The notes beneath the pieces are model-generated. The model saw nothing but the letters and a program-made list of their open reading frames with translations. It was not told the DNA's origin and made no database searches. A program made the position numbers and the translations under genes. From Hyposmocoma kahamanoa (lineage: Eukaryota > Arthropoda > Insecta > Lepidoptera > Cosmopterigidae), in NCBI RefSeq assembly GCF_003589595.1, contig NW_020653851.1, forward strand, positions 20,898,907 through 20,962,906: a stretch of 64,000 bases of DNA. Direction: 5' to 3'. How positions within the stretch are numbered: position 1 is the stretch's first letter; every line of letters begins with the position of its first letter. Shown one piece after another: positions 57,756 to 64,000 of the stretch.

Positions 57756-58221
57756 TAAATTAGTTTATTTGCACTTAAGTGATGGTGTTCCTTACAACGA
57801 CTTTCAACTTTGTGACAGTACTTGCTATCCTTGTATAAAATTAACCAAATTTGTAACCATGAAATATATACATTTAAGTCTCCATTTAATTTTATTTGCT
57901 ATTACTGATAGTAAAAAAATATGCATACCTAATATCATAACGAAGCTACATGTGAATGGGTAAACAATGATCTGTAGTGTCGTGGTTGGCTCCGGCACGA
58001 GCAGGGCGAGGCTACGTACAAATGCGAGAGGGCGGCCGGAGCCGGGCGGGTGGCCGGCGCCGTCCACCGGTCATAAAAATTTATCCACAATTGTCTCTTC
58101 ACAAGTTACTTGGTCTAGGATGTGTAACATAACTTGCACTCTTAATGATATATCTGTTAGTTTCGTCCAGCTCGATCGCGCGAGGGACAGGCACTGCAGG
58201 GCGCGGGGCGCTGACGGCCGC
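57755..58221 (-). promoter_or_regulatory. Probable bendless 3' UTR
   Basis: AT-rich and repeat-poor sequence downstream of the stop. A minus-strand AATAAA lies near 57761-57766, and others occur further on. A GC-rich patch at about 57985-58070 is just beyond the coding end. The real end of the transcript cannot be fixed from sequence alone. Confidence 0.35.
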
Positions 58222-58677
58222 TCAGTTGTCCATGGCGTATCTTCGCGTCCACTCCTTTGCGTTCCGAATCGCTTCGCTCTCGTTCACCTTCCACAGTTCG
58301 GCCACGTCGTTGGCCAGGGGATCATCTGGGTTGGGTGCTGACAGTAGCGCCTGGATCGACAGCAGTACCGTGCGGATCTGCAGCGCTGGACTCCACTTGT
58401 CCTTCAATATGTCCAAACATATACGACCCAGCCGATCTATGTTAGGATGGTATATTTTCGTTATAAACCTAACCTTAGGCGCTGACATGGGATAATCTTC
58501 CGGTAGAAATAATTCTAATTTGAACAGCCCTCCTTCAAAGGGCGAATCCTCGGGGCCCGTGACGATAACGTGGAAGTAGCGCGCATTGGTCTCGCTGGGT
58601 ACCGCGCTGATTCCCGGCACAGGCTCCTGCATCAATCGCTGTGTCTCTTTGATTATTCTACGTGGTAGGGCTGCCAT
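58222..58677 (-). CDS. ben: Ubiquitin-conjugating enzyme E2 N (UBC13, bendless)
   Basis: Encodes 151 residues in one uninterrupted exon, starting [15 protein letters not shown] and ending YAMDN. Family role: with a Uev partner it builds Lys63-linked ubiquitin chains for DNA-damage tolerance and TRAF/IMD-type immune signalling; the fly mutant affects synaptic wiring. The E2 fold is complete: HPN at 77-79, catalytic Cys87 in [12 protein letters not shown], and Met64 in the PMSAP loop that in UBC13 contacts RING partners. Length equals the usual 151-152. The start codon has A at -3 and G at +4. The codons are GC-richer than the flanks. Absence of introns is compatible with either the native locus or an old retrocopy. 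The gene converges on X11; its 3' UTR should run toward about 57.7 kb. Confidence 0.95.
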   Translation of the reverse strand: MAALPRRIIKETQRLMQEPVPGISAVPSETNARYFHVIVTGPEDSPFEGGLFKLELFLPEDYPMSAPKVRFITKIYHPNIDRLGRICLDILKDKWSPALQIRTVLLSIQALLSAPNPDDPLANDVAELWKVNESEAIRNAKEWTRRYAMDN

Positions 58678-60543
58678 TTTAAATATGCGGTTTAGCGCAA
58701 TTTGTAAAATGAGAGCAACTAATCATATAATTGTATAAAATATCTAACTGTCTTTTCACTGCACGTATTTACGACGATTTGTGAGGCACGTCTTTCGGAT
58801 TATCCAATTATATCAGCATTTTTTCCATGATTATCATGAAAACGCGACGACAATAGCGAAGGGACTTCAATTTCACTCCACAGACAGCAAAATAGAAACG
58901 GATGCGTTCTGAAATTTGTCAAAAAACCGATAAATTCGGTTTTCAATCTAAAATCAATAAGTGCATTGTCTCGATAATTAGTGCTTATGTACTGTAATAT
59001 ATTTAGACACAATACACAAACAGCCGTATGTGCAATTTTTTACGTTTATTTCTGTTACATTAGAATATAAAAAAAAACTTAAGCCACTGTAGTTACGCTA
59101 TTCAATACTAGGTGGCAGCATTTAGCAAAATAATGACTGTACCCTAGGTGGCAGCATTAGTTGCAAAATTACTAGTTAGTTTTGTTAATAAACGTAACTT
59201 ATTATTATTAAGTTATAGTAGTAACCTTACGTTTAACAAAGACAGGCCAAGTCGTCGATGCGGAGCTACTTACGTGACTGATGGCACCTAAGCTCATAAA
59301 CTATACTGAAACTCCTTAATTAGCGACTCACTTGACTGACGTGACGTCGAAATCCATCACGTGAATTTCACGTGTGCATCAAATTATACACTACATTGTA
59401 AGAACACTGTATTCAGAAGGAATTAGTGCTGTTATTTTTTCTATTATTTCATTGAAATAAATAAACTGTCCTTGTGAAGTAACTAAACAACGATAATACC
59501 ACCGACTGGCTACCAATCATGTACTGTACCTACTTAGTAGGTTAGTTTTTTACTTCACCTTTTTTGTCTTACAACGTCTATTCATCACGATAGCCATAGA
59601 ATTACGGCAGCTAAATACATGGCGCTTCATGAGTCATTTTCAGATACATATTCACGTAGATCCTTTCGGGTGTTTTCAATTAAGCAAATGGTAACATTTC
59701 AGCTTATTGGGATTACCACGTTATTGTTTGGTAGCTTGTCTCGACTTGTCGGGGATTGCCTAATGGTTGGTGAACATTTTGCGTTTTCATTTTATCGAAT
59801 AGGCGGGTCTTTGCTTTTTAGGTCACTACGATATCGACCCCTTTTTAGGTACACTTTGCCACGTTCTAAGCTAAGTAAATGACGTAGGATACAATTTTTG
59901 ATAAGGAATTGTGACACATTTTACACTTCAGGTTGGTAGGTACATAATATTAATAAGAACTAGTGTTCTTCAGTTTTTATATACATTCAGAATCAAAATA
60001 ATGTAAATTCTGTCTATTTAATAATATCCATTGATGTGCTGTCTGTAATGGATTGTTTTGGAAAGCTGCTCACAGTTCACATTAAGCTAATTAAATGGCG
60101 AATGGCGGTAAGTATAAGATAAAAAACCGAAAAGGCCTGAATCATGATTTTTCATAATAGTCAGCCCATTATATAATTGTTAAACTCAATCATTAAAGTG
60201 CTCCCGGTATCTAAAGTAATCTTATTTTAAGAAAGTAGTACCTTGTTAAAAAATTATATCTACCGGCAGTTTAGTCAGATTTATTTGCTGGTTTTGTATA
60301 TGTTCTTTAGAGGGTATATGTACACGGCGTGTTTTATACTTGCCGACGATGACGTGCGCATACATGCTGTAAAAGTGCGTCATGTGCGTACACGCGTAAA
60401 CGCGCTGTAATTGCGTGTTTGTATCGCTATAGCGTATGATCAGAGATAGTTTTCACTTTAGTTTTGTTTGTTAATTTTAGCTAATTTTTGAAATGAAGCA
60501 ATTACATGAAATTTTATATAATTTTATACTATATTATACTATA

Positions 60544-60582
<39 letters not shown>

Positions 60583-61350
60583 CTACATATATTGAAGAGA
60601 GAAACTGTGGTGTTTGTGGATTAAATTGCGAATTTTCTAGAAATCCAATCAAATCGATAGGTACCGCCAATGAACACTATACCAACTTAATTTTTGGACA
60701 TGTTCTGTTTTTATTTTGTATTTCTTTTTCTTATTTTTTTTTACAGAGCATATTTTGTTTTTTTTTATCGAATTTTGTTTTGTGTTTCTTTTTTTTTTTC
60801 ACATAATTCGGGGAGCATCATACCAATCTGACCAAAAACTAAAGTTAGCGTAGCGTCCATTGGGGATATCGAATTATATCCATGTCTAGGTAAATCATCG
60901 CCAGGACCAGCCATAAGATCATTGTAGGCCCGACACATTTTCCTCAACGGGTTGTAAAAACAAGTATTATTAGTAAGTATACACATTCAATACAAATGTG
61001 AGCGTCGTGGATTGCACTAAACGTGATGTCAAAGTTAACATAGGACAGAAGCGTTGAAGACTTAATGCTGCCGTGAAGTAATTTAAGTAAATAAATTAAA
61101 AATTTATGTAAATGTAGAAGGTCCTGTACTCTACATCTAGAAATCAAGGACATAACCTAGTATTTATGTGGTCTGTGGACATAACCTTAAGGTAAATCTT
61201 TTAAAGTATGATAACCTTTCTTCGTAACGCGACAATTTGCGACTCATACGTGATCTGTAACTACCTATTTTGAGCTGTTTGATGACAAATCCTAACATTT
61301 AGTAAGTTTTTGATACTAGAATGTCATAATGATCCCTAAAAGTAAGCTTC
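58678..61350. other. Region upstream of bendless
   Basis: Should hold the promoter and any non-coding 5' exon of bendless (none identified). Two copies of taggtggcagcatt lie at about 59110 and 59153. 60520-60830 is low complexity. A GC/CpG-rich patch with gcgtcatgtgcgtacacgcg is near 60350-60420. No gene supported. Confidence 0.5.
60545..60590. repeat. AT dinucleotide microsatellite
   Basis: A run of alternating A and T of about 40 bp, flanked by tatactatattatac repeats. Confidence 0.95.
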
Positions 61351-61360
61351 TCACACGCCC

Positions 61361-61398
61361 AAAGTACTCGCACAAGTAAAGACTTGTGCGAGTACTTT
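61361..61398. repeat. Perfect hairpin, 17-bp stem and 4-base loop
   Basis: aaagtactcgcacaagt, loop aaag, then the exact complement. It lies downstream of the LINE relic on the minus strand. No terminator or RNA gene role can be assigned. Confidence 0.9.
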
Positions 61399-61440
61399 GA
61401 GTACGAGTAACCAACTTTCTGTGGAGTGATACACTCTCAA

Positions 61441-61938
61441 TTACGTAATCATAATGTACTTTGTGTCGCTTGTTAGCAAAGGACATAATAAAGCATTTAT
61501 CGACGTGTAGGTACATACTGTTCTGTTTGCAACCTTGATAAACTCTTTAAGATCATCGACATACAAGAGACAAGGGCAGGTTAACTTAGTGACCAAGTCA
61601 TTTATAAAAATTATAAAAATAAATGTCCCAGGTGAGAGCCCTGGGGGCTCCGAGTTTAAATGAATAGCACTGGATTTGAGACCCTTGATGGCAACCAGAT
61701 TACTGCGGTTCGTCAAATACGATCTCAATCATCTAAAAGACTACCACGAACCCCGTACCATGAGGACTTCGACAAAGCATACTTTGTCGAAAGCTTTCCA
61801 GAAATCGGTGTATATTGCGTCCACTTGTACACCTTTAGCAAAAGCTGAACACTGGTACATTTTATATTCGAGTAGGTCTGTTATAGTAGATTTACCTTTC
61901 ACAAAATCATGTTGCTGATTTGCGAGTGATGACTTCAC
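61441..61938 (-). pseudogene. LINE reverse-transcriptase core, frameshifted relic
   Basis: Two overlapping or adjacent minus-strand frames carry QQHDFVKGKSTITDLLEYKM, VDAIYTDFWKAFDKV, then YLTNRSNLVAIKGLKSSAIH, GLSPGTFIFIIFINDL and CLLYVDDLKEF. These are successive RT palm motifs, with the catalytic DD in YVDDLK. A frameshift and stops break the gene. Confidence 0.82.
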
Positions 61939-62199
61939 ACGAAAGTAATATTTTTAAAGCTTGCAAAGGCTATAGTGTCGTAGTGTCGTTACGACATAAA
62001 AAAGAAATTGAATCTGAAAATGTAAACACTGGCATTTTCAAAAAGAAAATCTGACTTGGAATAAATTATTATAAATAATAATTTCTTTATTAATTTTCAG
62101 CACAAGCAATTAATCTATTTTATTGATTGATAGATGGAGGTACGGCAAAAAACCGTTAAAGTCAAAAACAAAAACAAGCACACAGAGAAATTTGTAACA

Positions 62200-62305
62200 C
62201 GATACGTTTCGTAGCTCAGCAGTGCTAGCATTGGGAGAGCGGATCGAAGGAATTTCTGTTTGTGTTTGTTTAATTTTTGTATCAATACTAGCAACAAGCC
62301 ATTAT
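62200..62305 (+). mobile_element. tRNA-headed SINE, family B, head partly deleted
   Basis: gtagctcagcagtgctagca and gcattgggagagcggatcga, tail ctgtttgtgtttgtttaatt; the B box is missing. Confidence 0.68.
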
Positions 62306-64000
62306 TACTTTACGCTTATTTATTACTTTATTTCCATAATAACTTTATTGTGGTGGTAGCTCTGAGAAACAGTATAAATATATTATTTTATTTTATTCTA
62401 GATCTGTCTCGCTCTTGCGAATTCCATAAAAAAACACTCAGTTATATAATAATTGAGGCTATCAGCGCAATCAATCAAAAGTGCTGGAAACCCTTGAAAT
62501 CCATATAAAACATAGGCTCCCAAAGTTTTTGGTTCACCGCTCACTTATGCAAGATAAACAAATTTCAGCGCCCACCACCACAAAAAACAATTAAAAACAT
62601 GATTTTTTTATATTAACTTAACACAAAAAATAACATGGACAAATTATATATGTAGTGTAGTTTATACACATAATTTAGGTTCTTTTTTCAAATGCGGCAG
62701 CACTCTTTGGACAGCATCAACATTCGAGGAGCCGCACCGCCCCCATAGGACTCTTCAGCGCCCACTCTGGGGCGATAGGGACCACTTTGGGAAACTGTGT
62801 ACAGAAGATAATGATCGATTTAAAATTAGTCATAATCGTAATATAACCAATTTACAATTACTTTTTATAGGTGAAAATAGCATTATTCTTATAATAATAA
62901 TATAATATTATTATATAAGTATATATTCCTCCGCCAATAAGATCTGTGCATACTAAGTTTACCTTTACGAAACACATTAAAGAGGCTATTTTACGCAAAC
63001 AAAAACTTGGTATTCCGAAGCGCTTTGAGTCTATGGTATTGCTACCTTCTAACACTAACATCAATCTAATTATTCTGTTATTATTACTATGTGGACACAA
63101 ACTAACAGAACTAGCCATAAAATTAAATATGATTCTATATACATTTAATTCTTTTGATATACCTTATCACACACTCACAGCCGCGCAGCGGTTTCGCCGT
63201 TTTCTGCTTTTCTCGGGCGTAGCAGAATATCAGTATTATATATATATCAGATTGTATATACGTTGCTCTAATTGAGCAGCAATTACATTGAGCTACGGCC
63301 GTTTTATCACCGGTTCGTACTTTTTGTTATTTGATCTTTTGTTTTTAAAATTTAAAAAATATGATATCTTGTTTTAATGCTTATATTGTATTTATTGTAG
63401 TGTTACTTATTTTTTGTAATATTGTTTTTTTTGGATTAGTTTTTTTATTTATTTCGCATGTGTGTGTTTTGTGATAAATAAACCATTTATCTATCTATTT
63501 ATCTATCTATTTATCTATATATTTGGATATTGAATATTTACTTTAGTATCATTTAAAGTCATGTTGTAGAAAAAAAAATGAATTGTGTAAAACACTTTTG
63601 AAATGATTGATTAGAGTACAATCGATAACAATAATATGGTAACACGAGCGATAGTGATGGAGGGGGTATTCGAGTATGTGGATATAGAAGCGGTATAATC
63701 AAAGAAACATATATTTTTATTATAGTTTAATTAAACAACACGCAAACAATGCACACATTCACTTGTTAACCTAATCCCCTACGATATTTCATTTTGTGAA
63801 TAGTATGACCTTAAGTACAGAATTTGTTCAACCAAGAGGTGGAGATAAGGAGTCATAAGATACAGGACTTTCCTAGTTTAGTATCCTGTCTCTCAAAACG
63901 ATTAATATATAAGTTCTGTTCCATTACTTTTAAAAACATATAGTGGCAGAAAATAAACAAATATTATTATTATTTATGTATCAATTACTTACGCTAATCA
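62306..64000. other. Right edge of the window, no gene seen
   Basis: A retroelement-like 3' region with an ataaataaacc and ATCT tail at 63280-63525, then sequence homologous to 1158-1300. The frame at 62946-63275 has no motif I recognise. Confidence 0.5.
63484..63525. repeat. ATCT tetranucleotide repeat
   Basis: Tandem tatc/tatt units follow ataaataaacc, probably the tail of a retroelement whose 3' UTR occupies about 63280-63483. Confidence 0.85.

Noticed and set aside
57967..58495. Plus-strand frames overlapping bendless
   Set aside because: Antisense of the UBC13 coding region; no similarity or splice support.
59619..59882. 87-codon plus-strand frame upstream of bendless
   Set aside because: Hydrophobic patches but no family pattern, signal peptide logic or supporting context.

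Overview
The window is animal nuclear DNA: small GT-AG exons are spread through AT-rich introns packed with transposon debris. The protein sequences are arthropod-like, and several dispersed repeats resemble families common in moths and butterflies (RTE-type LINE tails, tRNA-headed SINEs, many MITEs). I infer a lepidopteran; the species cannot be named from this sequence.

About two thirds of the window (431 to at least 44139, plus strand) is one gene, the insect X11/Mint (APBA, LIN-10) synaptic adaptor. I could chain 18 exons with matching splice phases into one frame of 871 codons. The order is an acidic, low-complexity N-terminal half with a Pro/His-rich exon, then a PTB domain, then two PDZ domains and a short hydrophobic tail. 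A nineteenth exon (about 33509-33664) encodes a second, diverged version of the first half of the PTB domain and looks like an alternative to the exon at 29122-29255. The 3' UTR may run to a polyadenylation signal near 49281, across transposon insertions. A 225-codon repeat-bearing open frame (18616-19293) of unknown nature lies in the largest intron.

The second clear gene is bendless/Ube2N (UBC13), an intronless 151-residue E2 on the minus strand at 58222-58677, tail-to-tail with X11. No other host gene is supported between 44.2 and 58.2 kb or from 58.7 to 64 kb.

The rest is mobile DNA. A structurally intact Tc1-type transposon (37426-39052) has an uninterrupted DD34E transposase and perfect 30-bp inverted ends. 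A 1.9-kb P-like element (7471-9390; 8-bp target duplication, THAP remnant) and a 1.9-kb Harbinger-like element (about 51087-52993; MADF remnant) both carry arrays of the same 99-bp satellite. A 460-bp hAT-like MITE is nested in the second one. There are also many TA, TTA and 8-bp target-duplication MITEs, at least three SINE families, LINE 3' ends and reverse-transcriptase relics, and a diverged 91-114-bp tandem array next to the PTB exons.
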